Assembly (NCBI GenBank): GCA_025360005.1
Contig: JANYDA010000049.1
Span: 124,001-188,000, forward strand
Length of the DNA: 64,000 nucleotides
Direction of reading: 5' to 3'
From: Fibrobacteria bacterium
GTDB taxonomy: Bacteria > Fibrobacterota > Fibrobacteria > UBA11236
In this document: in pieces, positions 51,070 through 58,181 of the stretch
How positions within the stretch are numbered: the first letter of the stretch is position 1
Layout: each line of letters begins with the position of its first letter
Program-made: the position numbers and the translations under genes
Notes under the pieces: generated by a model
Database searches by the model: none
Told to the model about the DNA's origin: nothing
Seen by the model: only the letters and a program-made list of their open reading frames with translations

Positions 51070-52164
51070 TCAGCCGCGCAATCGTCCGGCGAGTTGTTCC
51101 AGGCTGGTGAAAGAGCCCAGCGCGGTTCCGGTAGCGGTTGCGAAACAACGCCAGACGGATCCGCCGGCGCCTGCCTCGGCGGCGATGCGAATGGCCGCGC
51201 GCGCCTCGCCGCTTCGGCTTTTGCCTTCACTCTCGTCTACTATGCCGTAGCCTTCCCGCTCAAGCGCGCGCGCGGTCCAATGCACCAGCACCGGATCGCC
51301 GGAGAGGACGGCCCATTTATCCGGGTGGCCATGGATGCGGAATTGCCCGTTCGCCTTGTCGAAAGCCACGTCGCCTTGATCGAATACGGAAGCGATGGCT
51401 CCGGCCAGGGCCAGGTCCTCGGGGGTGCCGCAACGGACGGGGCCGCCCGGAGGCATCAGCCACAGGCGATCCGCCGCGCGCATGGCCAGGTCCAGATCAT
51501 GCGTGGATAGCAGCACCGCGCGCCCGCGAGCGCGCGCCAGGTTGCGGAGGATGCGGATGGTCTCCACCCGCCTGGGCAGATCCAGGAAGGCCGTGGGCTC
51601 GTCCAGCAAGAGCAGGGCCGGTTCCTGGGCCAACGCTCTGGCCAGCATCACGCGCTGCTTCTCGCCGTCGCTCAGCTCATCGAACAAGCGCGCCCGCAAT
51701 TCCCAGGCGCCGGCGGCTTCCAGGCCCGCGCGCACGGCATCCTTGTCGCTTTCCCGCATACGTCCCGTCCAACCGGTATGCGGATGCCGGCCCAGAGCGG
51801 TTAAAGAATGCACGCTCAGGTTGCCCGCCTCCATGCGTTCGGTCAGTACGATGGCGGTTTTGCGCGCGCGCCCTTCCGCGGTCAGCCCGGCGAAATCCTC
51901 CCCGTCCACCAGGATGCGTCCGGCCAAGGGCGTTTGCAAGCCCGCCAGCGTGCGCAGCAAGGTGGATTTGCCGGCGCCGTTGGGGCCCAGGATGCAGACC
52001 AATTCCCCGGGCCGCAATTCCAGATCGAGCCCGGACAACACCCGCCGCTCTTCCCCGCCCCCCGTTCCGCCGCGCGCGGCCCGGTATCCCACCGCCAGGC
52101 CTTCGGCCCGCAGGCGCGGGATCGTTCCCGGGGCCGGAGTATCATGCAGGTTACCTAGGGGCAC
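51070..52164 (-). CDS. FecE/BtuD-type ABC transporter ATPase with C-terminal extension
   Basis: 364 residues. Walker A GPNGAGKST at 60-68, then RKTAIVLTER (Q-loop variant with Glu/Thr), LGRHPHTGWTGR as in iron-siderophore/B12 ATPases, signature LSDGEKQRVMLARAL, Walker B LLLLDEPTAFLDLPRR and LLSTHDLDLAMRAADR. The last ~110 residues (AFDKANGQFRIHGHPDKWAVLSGDPVLVHWTARALEREGY ...) form a small alpha/beta domain seen on some Bacteroidota-type FecE/BtuD homologues and absent from enteric ones. It works with the FecCD permease (4 bases upstream) and the substrate-binding lipoprotein. Confidence 0.92.
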   Translation of the reverse strand: MPLGNLHDTPAPGTIPRLRAEGLAVGYRAARGGTGGGEERRVLSGLDLELRPGELVCILGPNGAGKSTLLRTLAGLQTPLAGRILVDGEDFAGLTAEGRARKTAIVLTERMEAGNLSVHSLTALGRHPHTGWTGRMRESDKDAVRAGLEAAGAWELRARLFDELSDGEKQRVMLARALAQEPALLLLDEPTAFLDLPRRVETIRILRNLARARGRAVLLSTHDLDLAMRAADRLWLMPPGGPVRCGTPEDLALAGAIASVFDQGDVAFDKANGQFRIHGHPDKWAVLSGDPVLVHWTARALEREGYGIVDESEGKSRSGEARAAIRIAAEAGAGGSVWRCFATATGTALGSFTSLEQLAGRLRG

Positions 52165-52168
52165 GGCT

Positions 52169-53227
52169 TCATTCGTCCCGCGCCGCGCGGCGGCGCAACA
52201 GCACCCAGATGACCACGGGCGCCCCCACCAAGGCGGTGACGGCGTTGAGAGGCAAGGTACGATCGCCCCCGGGCAGCCGGGAGGCGAGATCGGAGGCCAA
52301 CGACATGGATGCGCCCAGCAGCAGGCAGGCGGGAATCAGCACGCGGTGATCGGCGGTGCGGAAAAGCCCCCGGCACAGATGCGGTACGGCCAGGCCCAGG
52401 AAGGCCACCGGACCGCAGAAGGCCGTGACCGCTCCGGCCAACAGGGAAGTGCTTGCCAGCAGCAGGCCGCGCAGGGCCTGGATGGGCACGCCCAGGCTGC
52501 GCGCGTAGGTCCAGCCCAGGAGCAGGGCGTTGAGGGGCTTGGCGCAGGCGGCCGCCATGGCCACCCCGGCCAAAACGGCGCAGGTCAGCACCGGCAATTG
52601 GGCCCAGGTAACGCCGGCGTAACTGCCGAAGCCCCAGAAGGTGAAGGCCCGGATCTGTTCGGCGCCGCTGAAGGCCTGGAGCACGCTGACCAGGGCCCCC
52701 GTCAATTGCCCGAACATCAATCCCAAAATGAGCAAGGTGGAATTGCTTTGCACGCGCCGGGCCACGGCCAGGACCAGCAGCATCACCAGGGCCGCGCCCG
52801 CCACGGCGGAACCGGCCACGCCCAGTTGCGCCCCCATGCCGCCCAGGGCCGGCACGCCCGGGATGTCCCGCAGCCCGGCGCCCGCGAGCGCGCCGGTGAA
52901 AACCGCCAGCGCCACGCCCAAGGTGGCCCCGGAGGAAATCCCCATCGAATAGGGTCCCGCCAAGGGGTTGCGGAAGAGGGTTTGCATTTCCAGTCCGCTC
53001 AACGCCAAAGCGGATCCGGCCAGCACGGCCGTAAGGCACCGCGGCAGGCGGATCTGCCACAGGATACGGTCCCACACGGGATTGGCGGCCGGATGTCCCA
53101 GCAGGCTTGCCACCGCTTGTCCCACGGGAATGGTCACGGAACCGGAGGCCAATCCCAGGCAGAATAAGCCCGCCAGCATTACCGCCAGGGCGGCCAGCCA
53201 AAACCAGGTGCGGCCGGATGCGCTCAT
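52169..53227 (-). CDS. FecCD-family ABC transporter permease
   Basis: 352 residues with about ten transmembrane helices. Diagnostic segments of the FecCD/BtuC family include RLPRCLTAVLAGSALALSGLEMQTLFRNPLAGPYSMGISSGATLGVALA, TFWGFGSYAGVTWAQL and CGPVAFLGLAVPHLCRGLFRTADHRVLIP, followed by the C-terminal LPLNAVTALVGAPVVIWVLL. It forms the channel for iron-siderophore, heme or cobalamin import; the sequence alone does not decide among these. Its ATG overlaps the stop of the binding-protein gene (ATGA at 53224-53227). Confidence 0.94.
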   Translation of the reverse strand: MSASGRTWFWLAALAVMLAGLFCLGLASGSVTIPVGQAVASLLGHPAANPVWDRILWQIRLPRCLTAVLAGSALALSGLEMQTLFRNPLAGPYSMGISSGATLGVALAVFTGALAGAGLRDIPGVPALGGMGAQLGVAGSAVAGAALVMLLVLAVARRVQSNSTLLILGLMFGQLTGALVSVLQAFSGAEQIRAFTFWGFGSYAGVTWAQLPVLTCAVLAGVAMAAACAKPLNALLLGWTYARSLGVPIQALRGLLLASTSLLAGAVTAFCGPVAFLGLAVPHLCRGLFRTADHRVLIPACLLLGASMSLASDLASRLPGGDRTLPLNAVTALVGAPVVIWVLLRRRAARDE

Positions 53228-54444
53228 GCCGCTCCCGGCAGCCTGCGGTACCAGCGCAATTTATACCCGGGCAGCAACTCCGGATGCAGGATGGCAATCA
53301 GGTCGGCCAAGATCCAATCCGGCCGCGAGGCGCCGGTCTCGAAAAAGTCCCGGCCGCCGCCCTCGCATTGGATGGCATCGTTGGTATAGATATGGCCTTC
53401 CTTCCAGGGTTTGAAAAAAGCGTTGCGCGGATCCTTCGCCTTGGCGTCGGCCAAGTTCCTCCAATCGCCCGCATTCAACCAGAAATCCGCGCCTGCGGCC
53501 CGTCCCAACACGGCTTCCATGTCCAGGTGGAGGCTTCCCTTGGTGGTGTCCGCGCCCCACAGATAATCGGCGCCGGCATCCGCCAGCAGGCGCGCCACAT
53601 AGGTGCGGCCTCCAGCCATCCACCAAACGCCCCCGAACGGCGCGCCTACCATCACCGTGGGCCTATGTGCGGCCGTGCGCGCCAAGGCCGCCAAGGCCCG
53701 ATAGGCGCTGTCCACTTGCGCGAAAGCGGAATCCGCCCGGAACCCCTTGCCGAAGAACGCGGCCGTGAACTTGATCCACTCGGCCCGTCCAAGCGGCGTC
53801 TCTTCCATATAGGATCCTTCAATGACGGCGGGAATCCCGGTCTCGGCCAATTTGGCCAGGCCGCCGTCGGAGGAGTTGCCCACCACATAGGTGAAGATGA
53901 GATCCGGCCTAAGCGCTAGCACCGCTTCCAGATCCAGCCGTACGTCCGCGCCCACGTCCTTGATGCGGCCGGACCGCAAGCGCGCGCGGATCTCCGGGCT
54001 GCATACGTAACGCCCCCCGCCCAATCCCACCAGCGCGTCCAGGGAGCCCACGCTTTCCAGATGCGGGAGATTGGTGGTGGTCAAGGTGACCGCTTTGCGC
54101 ACGGGCGTATGGATAAGGATACTGCCGGGGATCGTCTTCCCTGCGGCAGCATACCGGCCTTGGGTATCGCCGGGGTTTCCGGGCGCCAACAAATAGGTGA
54201 ATTCGACCTTCGCTCCCTGCCAGGGATTATGCACGGTCAGCACGGTGGTATCGCCGCGGCTTTCGATGCTGAAGCCGGTGGCGTAGACCGTAGGGGCAGC
54301 GGGCTTCCGGGAAACCGGATTCGCGGCAGGCCGCGCCCAATCGCCCGTGGCGGGTTGGTCCGGCTTCCCCTTCGCATCATGTCCGCATGCGGACATCAAG
54401 AGGCAAGCGGACAAGCACAGCGATCGAAAGGCGAGGTTTTCCAT
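53224..54444 (-). CDS. Substrate-binding lipoprotein of the FecCD-type importer (BtuF-like)
   Basis: The frame is open to 54558, but the ATG at 54444 begins a lipoprotein signal (LCLSACLLMSACGHD; lipidated Cys19), giving 406 residues. The fold is the class III periplasmic binding protein: an N-terminal lobe with LPHLESVGSLDALVGLGGGRYVCSPEI, RIKDVGADVRLDLEAVLALRPDLIFTYVVG, ETGIPAVIEGSYMEETPLGRAEWIKFTAAFFGK, joined by a long helix to VMVGAPFGGVWWMAGGRTYVARLLADAGADYLW and the second lobe. It delivers its ligand, such as a corrinoid, heme or siderophore, to the permease. It is the first gene of the importer operon and is preceded by a highly structured leader. Confidence 0.9.
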   Translation of the reverse strand: MENLAFRSLCLSACLLMSACGHDAKGKPDQPATGDWARPAANPVSRKPAAPTVYATGFSIESRGDTTVLTVHNPWQGAKVEFTYLLAPGNPGDTQGRYAAAGKTIPGSILIHTPVRKAVTLTTTNLPHLESVGSLDALVGLGGGRYVCSPEIRARLRSGRIKDVGADVRLDLEAVLALRPDLIFTYVVGNSSDGGLAKLAETGIPAVIEGSYMEETPLGRAEWIKFTAAFFGKGFRADSAFAQVDSAYRALAALARTAAHRPTVMVGAPFGGVWWMAGGRTYVARLLADAGADYLWGADTTKGSLHLDMEAVLGRAAGADFWLNAGDWRNLADAKAKDPRNAFFKPWKEGHIYTNDAIQCEGGGRDFFETGASRPDWILADLIAILHPELLPGYKLRWYRRLPGAA

Positions 54445-54545
54445 CAGGTCCCGGAGAAAACCTGCAAATATAGCTCCCCGACCGGCGCATCCCGCCGCTG
54501 CGCGCGCGCCGGTTCCATACGGCGCCTTTCGCCGAGCTATATTTG
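54445..54545 (-). promoter_or_regulatory. Structured 5' leader of the importer operon, possible riboswitch or operator
   Basis: A perfect 12-bp inverted repeat, CAAATATAGCTC / GAGCTATATTTG (54465-54476 and 54534-54545), encloses two internal hairpins: ACCGGCGC / GCGCCGGT (54481-54488, 54506-54513) and GGCG / CGCC (54521-54524, 54530-54533). Together they form a clean three-way junction. Directly after, on the minus strand, CAGGT (54464-54460) pairs with ACCTG (54449-54445), placing the CCGGGA region in the loop and the start codon at its foot. Such a layout suits a cis-regulatory RNA. I find no B12-box-like sequence, so it is not a standard cobalamin riboswitch. A divergent-promoter operator is an alternative. 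Confidence 0.5.
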
Positions 54546-54658
54546 TTATTATTCGCAAGGTCCCCTTGGCCGAGGGGAGCCCGTCGACGAGCGCGGCTGA
54601 AGCAAAGATCCGTTCGGACCCCTTGCGGTGAATCAGCAGAATTGGAATCGTAGATACC

Positions 54659-55537
54659 GTGAATTCGCCTAATCGCCCTACCCGTCCCCATCCCCCCTCC
54701 CCGTCCGACCAGGAGGCGCCAGTGTCGCCATCGGCGGACGGAACCGCGCAACCGGATCCACAGGGCGGATCCGCCGGCGCCGAAAGGCCGCTAGGCGAGA
54801 AGCTGGATCATTTCTACCGCAGCCGCAAGGAAGAGGGCGAGATGCAGACCACGGAGATCCCCATCTCCATGCTGATGGCGCTCGACAAGCTGGTGCGCAT
54901 CTCGGAACGGCCGCTCGACGCGAATACAGCCCCATCCCCGCATGTACTGGAGCCGGAGCGCAAGAAAAATTCCACCGTTCGCGATTTGAGCGGGCACCTT
55001 AAACGCGTGGCCGCCTACGCCAAACTCCTGGCCCTCAAGTACGGCATGCCGGAGCAGGAGGCCAACTTCATCAAGCAAATCGCCCCCATGCACGACATCG
55101 GCAAATGGGCCATCCCCGAATCCATCCTGCAAAAGCCCAGCGCCTTGACCCCGGAAGAATGGGAGATCATGAAAACCCACACCCAGATGGGCTTCGAGAT
55201 GCTGAAGGATTCCAAGCTGGACGTGCTGCAGATGGGTGCCCTGGTGGCCATGCAGCACCAGGAGAAGTTCGACGGGACGGGATATCCAAAGGGCCTCAAA
55301 GGCGAAGAGATCCACATCTACAGCCGCATTACCACGGTGGCGGATGTATTCGACGCCTTAGGCAGCGAGCGCTCCTACAAGCAGGCTTGGGCGGTGGTGG
55401 ATATCATCCAGTATTTCGCGGAAGGCCGCGGCACCCATTTCGATCCCCGGTTGGTCGATTTGCTGCTGCTCCACATGGACGATTTCCTGGCCATCCGTGG
55501 TGAGTTCCCCATTTCGGCGACTGGAGAAGACGGCTAA
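54659..55537 (+). CDS. HD-GYP-like domain protein
   Basis: 292 residues from the GTG at 54659; an ATG at 54842 is a later alternative. The first ~60 residues are Pro/Ser-rich and disordered. The HD domain runs from ~105: His113, the HD pair His145-Asp146 with Lys149 (MHDIGK), His174 and the HxxxxDGxGYP block at 200-210 (HQEKFDGTGYP), followed by SRITTVADVFDALGSERSYK and GTHFDPRLVDLLL, all as in HD-GYP cyclic-di-GMP phosphodiesterases. The GYP tripeptide is present, though the family HH of HHE is QH here. No sensor or receiver domain is attached. A receiver gene lies next to it in the opposite direction. Confidence 0.9.
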   Translation: MNSPNRPTRPHPPSPSDQEAPVSPSADGTAQPDPQGGSAGAERPLGEKLDHFYRSRKEEGEMQTTEIPISMLMALDKLVRISERPLDANTAPSPHVLEPERKKNSTVRDLSGHLKRVAAYAKLLALKYGMPEQEANFIKQIAPMHDIGKWAIPESILQKPSALTPEEWEIMKTHTQMGFEMLKDSKLDVLQMGALVAMQHQEKFDGTGYPKGLKGEEIHIYSRITTVADVFDALGSERSYKQAWAVVDIIQYFAEGRGTHFDPRLVDLLLLHMDDFLAIRGEFPISATGEDG

Positions 55538-55576
55538 GGATCATCGCTCAGGGACGCCGCATCCCCGCTAGCTTTC

Positions 55577-55951
55577 TCAAGCCGACTGGATCAGGCCTTC
55601 CACCTGGCCGATCAGGGCATTGAGGCGGAAAGGTTTTTGCAGAAAAGCCACGCCGGGCATCTCCAAGGATTTATGGATGGCGGCGTTGTTGGAGCCGGTA
55701 TAGCCGGACATGAAAATCACCTTCAGTTCGGGATGGATGCGGCGCAGCTCGATCACCAGCTCCGAACCGCTCATCTGGGGCATGACCACGTCCGTCAGCA
55801 CCAGGTCCACGGGCCTGCCGTTGCGCTTGAGAACTTCGAGGGCCTCGATGCCTTGACTGGCTTCCAACACCTGGTAACCCTTTATCTCCAGGAGCTCGCG
55901 GATGAGTCCGCGCAGCATATCCTCGTCTTCGACGAGCAGGATGGTCTTCAT
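55577..55951 (-). CDS. Single-domain response regulator (CheY-like)
   Basis: 124 residues forming one receiver: acidic pocket Glu8-Asp9-Glu10 (LVEDED), phospho-acceptor Asp54 (LVLTDVVMP), Ser82-Gly83 in IFMSGYT, and Lys106 in FLQKPF. The MSGYT/KPF pattern is typical of receivers coupled to hybrid histidine kinases. No output domain, so it acts by protein contact, as in CheY or phosphorelay carriers. It converges with the HD-GYP-like gene with 39 bases between the stops; whether they share a pathway is unknown. Confidence 0.93.
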   Translation of the reverse strand: MKTILLVEDEDMLRGLIRELLEIKGYQVLEASQGIEALEVLKRNGRPVDLVLTDVVMPQMSGSELVIELRRIHPELKVIFMSGYTGSNNAAIHKSLEMPGVAFLQKPFRLNALIGQVEGLIQSA

Positions 55952-56071
55952 GTCCGCTTAAGATACCCGGATCGGGGTATTCCGGATACGTAAATATTCC
56001 GGTTTGAGTTGTGATTCCCGTACATTTTATGCGGAAGTGGGGATGGGCGATGATCCCCGGAAAAGCGCGGC

Positions 56072-57265
56072 TCATTCCAGGGTCAGTTTTTTGAACTGCA
56101 TGGCGCTGTCTAGGGAAGCCTCCGCGAAGAAGCGTACCGTACCCAGCATTCTTCCCGTCTCCGTCTCCACGCGGACCTCCCAGCGCCCGGGGCTCAGGTT
56201 GCGTTTGAAAGTATATCCGCGGAATCCGTCTTTGCGGCCGCCGCTGATGGGAAAGCCGATGCGGGAAGCCTGGACCCATTCCTGCTTGCGGGTATCCCGG
56301 TACAACCAATTATGATAGAGGGTGCAATGGATGCCGGTGGGCAGGAAGACGGAAGTGAAGCAGTAGACTTTTTCCCCGTTGCGCTGCCGGACCACGGGCT
56401 CGGATCTCCGCCACGATTGGTAGAAGGGGAGGATTTGCATTTCCGCACGGTAGGCGCCGTCTTCATGGGTGAGATTGCGGCAGATGGCCAGGTTTTTCTT
56501 GACCAGGGGAACGGGCGGGATGGCATTGCAAAGATAGAGCAAAACCAGGGCGCAGGCGGTGCCCAGGATGGGCCAGAGCGATCCTTCGGCTTTTGGGGAC
56601 AGGGCTTTCAGCAGGTACACCATGCCCACCCCTGCAGCCGTGCTCACGAAGAACCAAGCCGGATGGATGCTGTGGAACAGGTGCGGCAAAGCGAAATTGG
56701 AGAAGAGGATGGCGCATAGGCCGAACAGGGTCCAGGTCAACGTGAAGCGATGGTAATGGCTTTCCAGGAATTCGTTCAGGATCAGCAGCGCCACCAGCGC
56801 CATCACCAGTAGGAAGCTGGGCAGGTAACTGGAGCTGAGGAAGTAGAAGATGACCAACGCGCTGAACATGCTGCCGAACAGGAACTGCAATGCGAAGGCG
56901 GGCCCGTCCGCGCGCGCCCACGCCAGGATTTTCTCCGCGGCGGACTTGCCATTCCGGGTGGCGGGATCGCCCTGCGGATGCGTTGCCTCCGCCGCAGCTT
57001 GGACCCCCCCCGGGGTCCGGGCGGGAATCCCGGGCGGGATTTCCCCTTCCATTTCCGCTTCCTTGTGTCCATGCATGAAACCGCGCCGGCCCATGACGAT
57101 AAGGATGCCGCCTGCCGCCAAAAGATATCCCAGCAGGATGAACAGATCCAAAGCCTGGATGGAGCGGCCCAGGGTGATCGCGTCCCAGAGAAAGCCCCCG
57201 AAGAAGGCGAGGGCCGGGAAGGCCGCCTTGGCGCGATTGAACAATGGGGCAAAAGGTTGCTTCAT
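56072..57265 (-). CDS. DUF2914-domain membrane protein
   Basis: 397 residues from the ATG at 57265 (the longer frame to 57388 overlaps the divergent gene). About six transmembrane helices occupy residues ~15-260 (LAFFGGFLWDAITLG, ALDLFILLGYLLAAGGILIVM, FLFGSMFSALVIFYFLS, FLLVMALVALLILNEFL, WTLFGLCAILFSNFALP, WPILGTACALVLLYLC). A soluble C-terminal part ends with the DUF2914 signature: CTLYHNWLYRDTRKQEWVQASRIGFPISGGRKDGFRGYTFKRNLSPGRWEVRVETETGRMLGTVRF. This fold is thought to be an extracytoplasmic beta-sandwich; its function is not known. It shares a ~120-base divergent promoter region with the 57387 gene. Confidence 0.88.
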   Translation of the reverse strand: MKQPFAPLFNRAKAAFPALAFFGGFLWDAITLGRSIQALDLFILLGYLLAAGGILIVMGRRGFMHGHKEAEMEGEIPPGIPARTPGGVQAAAEATHPQGDPATRNGKSAAEKILAWARADGPAFALQFLFGSMFSALVIFYFLSSSYLPSFLLVMALVALLILNEFLESHYHRFTLTWTLFGLCAILFSNFALPHLFHSIHPAWFFVSTAAGVGMVYLLKALSPKAEGSLWPILGTACALVLLYLCNAIPPVPLVKKNLAICRNLTHEDGAYRAEMQILPFYQSWRRSEPVVRQRNGEKVYCFTSVFLPTGIHCTLYHNWLYRDTRKQEWVQASRIGFPISGGRKDGFRGYTFKRNLSPGRWEVRVETETGRMLGTVRFFAEASLDSAMQFKKLTLE

Positions 57266-57386
57266 GGCGGCCGGGGATGAAAGGTAAGGGAAATGCTCGC
57301 GGAAAAATTTATAACTTTCGGAGGGATGCGACTGCCCTCCATTGGCCCCGCCGCCCTCCTGTTGCACCGCTCCCACCGGGATTCCC

Positions 57387-58181
57387 ATGTCGCTTAAGCC
57401 TTACTACATGATCGCGGGAACCTCTCCCCAGCCCCAATTCCTGCTCAAGGATCCGGCCGGCCGCGAATACGGCGTGGTGGAACACTACGAAACCGATCGG
57501 CTGCGATCGGGTGGACACATCCTGTTGGAATTCCTCGGCCGGGATCCCGCCGTCAAGGCGCGGCCCATGATCTGGGTGGACCTGGAGAAATGGAGCGTGC
57601 TGCCCGGGCACGGCAAGAACCTGCCCGACGAGGAATTCGAGCCCGGTCTGGACGCTTATTTGCAGATCTTTCCCGAATCCGAACGGGAACTCCGCCGCGA
57701 TCGGGCCCGCCAGGCCTTGCGGTTCGAATTGATCCGGCTGGCGGAACAGGGCTACAGCGTGGCGTACCAGGAGATGTTCCCGGGCGAGTTGGCCAAGGAA
57801 GATTTTCCGACCGTGCGGGTGGCCGGCGAGGATTTCATCGTGGATGATCAATATCTCATCCAGCCGGGCGATTTCCGCAACCAAGTCACCCTGGTGTTCG
57901 TGGAAGATCGCAAGATGGGCAAGGATCCCGCCGCCACGGCCTTGCTATGCAATTGGCTGTTCGGGGAGGGTTATGAAATTTTGCAATCCCGTTTCAGCGA
58001 TCCGCAGGCGCAGCGCGCCGTACAGGCATTGGTGGAAAACGCGGAGTTGGAAAAGATCTACCGCGAACGCCTGGCCAAAATGCGCCGCGAAGGCGTAATC
58101 CTGGGGGTGAAAGCCAAAGGTTATTCGCCCACAATACCCAAGGGCGCCGGAGACGGGCACGCGGAAGGCGGCCCGCGATGA
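57387..58181 (+). CDS. Conserved-looking protein of unknown function, coupled to ppc
   Basis: 264 residues from the ATG at 57387 (MSLKPYYMIAG); the frame upstream to 57342 lacks support. No signal peptide or membrane segment. It is a mixed alpha/beta cytoplasmic protein: an N-terminal strand-rich region (PQFLLKDPAGREYGVVEHYETDRL, MIWVDLEKWSVLPGHGKNLPDEEFEPGL), a central helix (ERELRRDRARQALRFELIRLAEQGYSVAYQEMFPGEL), a FIVDDQYLIQPGDFRNQVTLVFVED strand pair and a helical C-terminus. I do not recognise the family. Its TGA overlaps the ppc ATG (58178-58181), so it is expressed with PEP carboxylase and may be a regulator or chaperone of it; this is inference. Confidence 0.75.
   Translation: MSLKPYYMIAGTSPQPQFLLKDPAGREYGVVEHYETDRLRSGGHILLEFLGRDPAVKARPMIWVDLEKWSVLPGHGKNLPDEEFEPGLDAYLQIFPESERELRRDRARQALRFELIRLAEQGYSVAYQEMFPGELAKEDFPTVRVAGEDFIVDDQYLIQPGDFRNQVTLVFVEDRKMGKDPAATALLCNWLFGEGYEILQSRFSDPQAQRAVQALVENAELEKIYRERLAKMRREGVILGVKAKGYSPTIPKGAGDGHAEGGPR

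Noticed and set aside
54445-54658. Cobalamin riboswitch upstream of the FecCD-type importer
   Set aside because: No B12-box-like GCCACTG or the conserved core segments are present on either strand; the structured leader is reported as unclassified.
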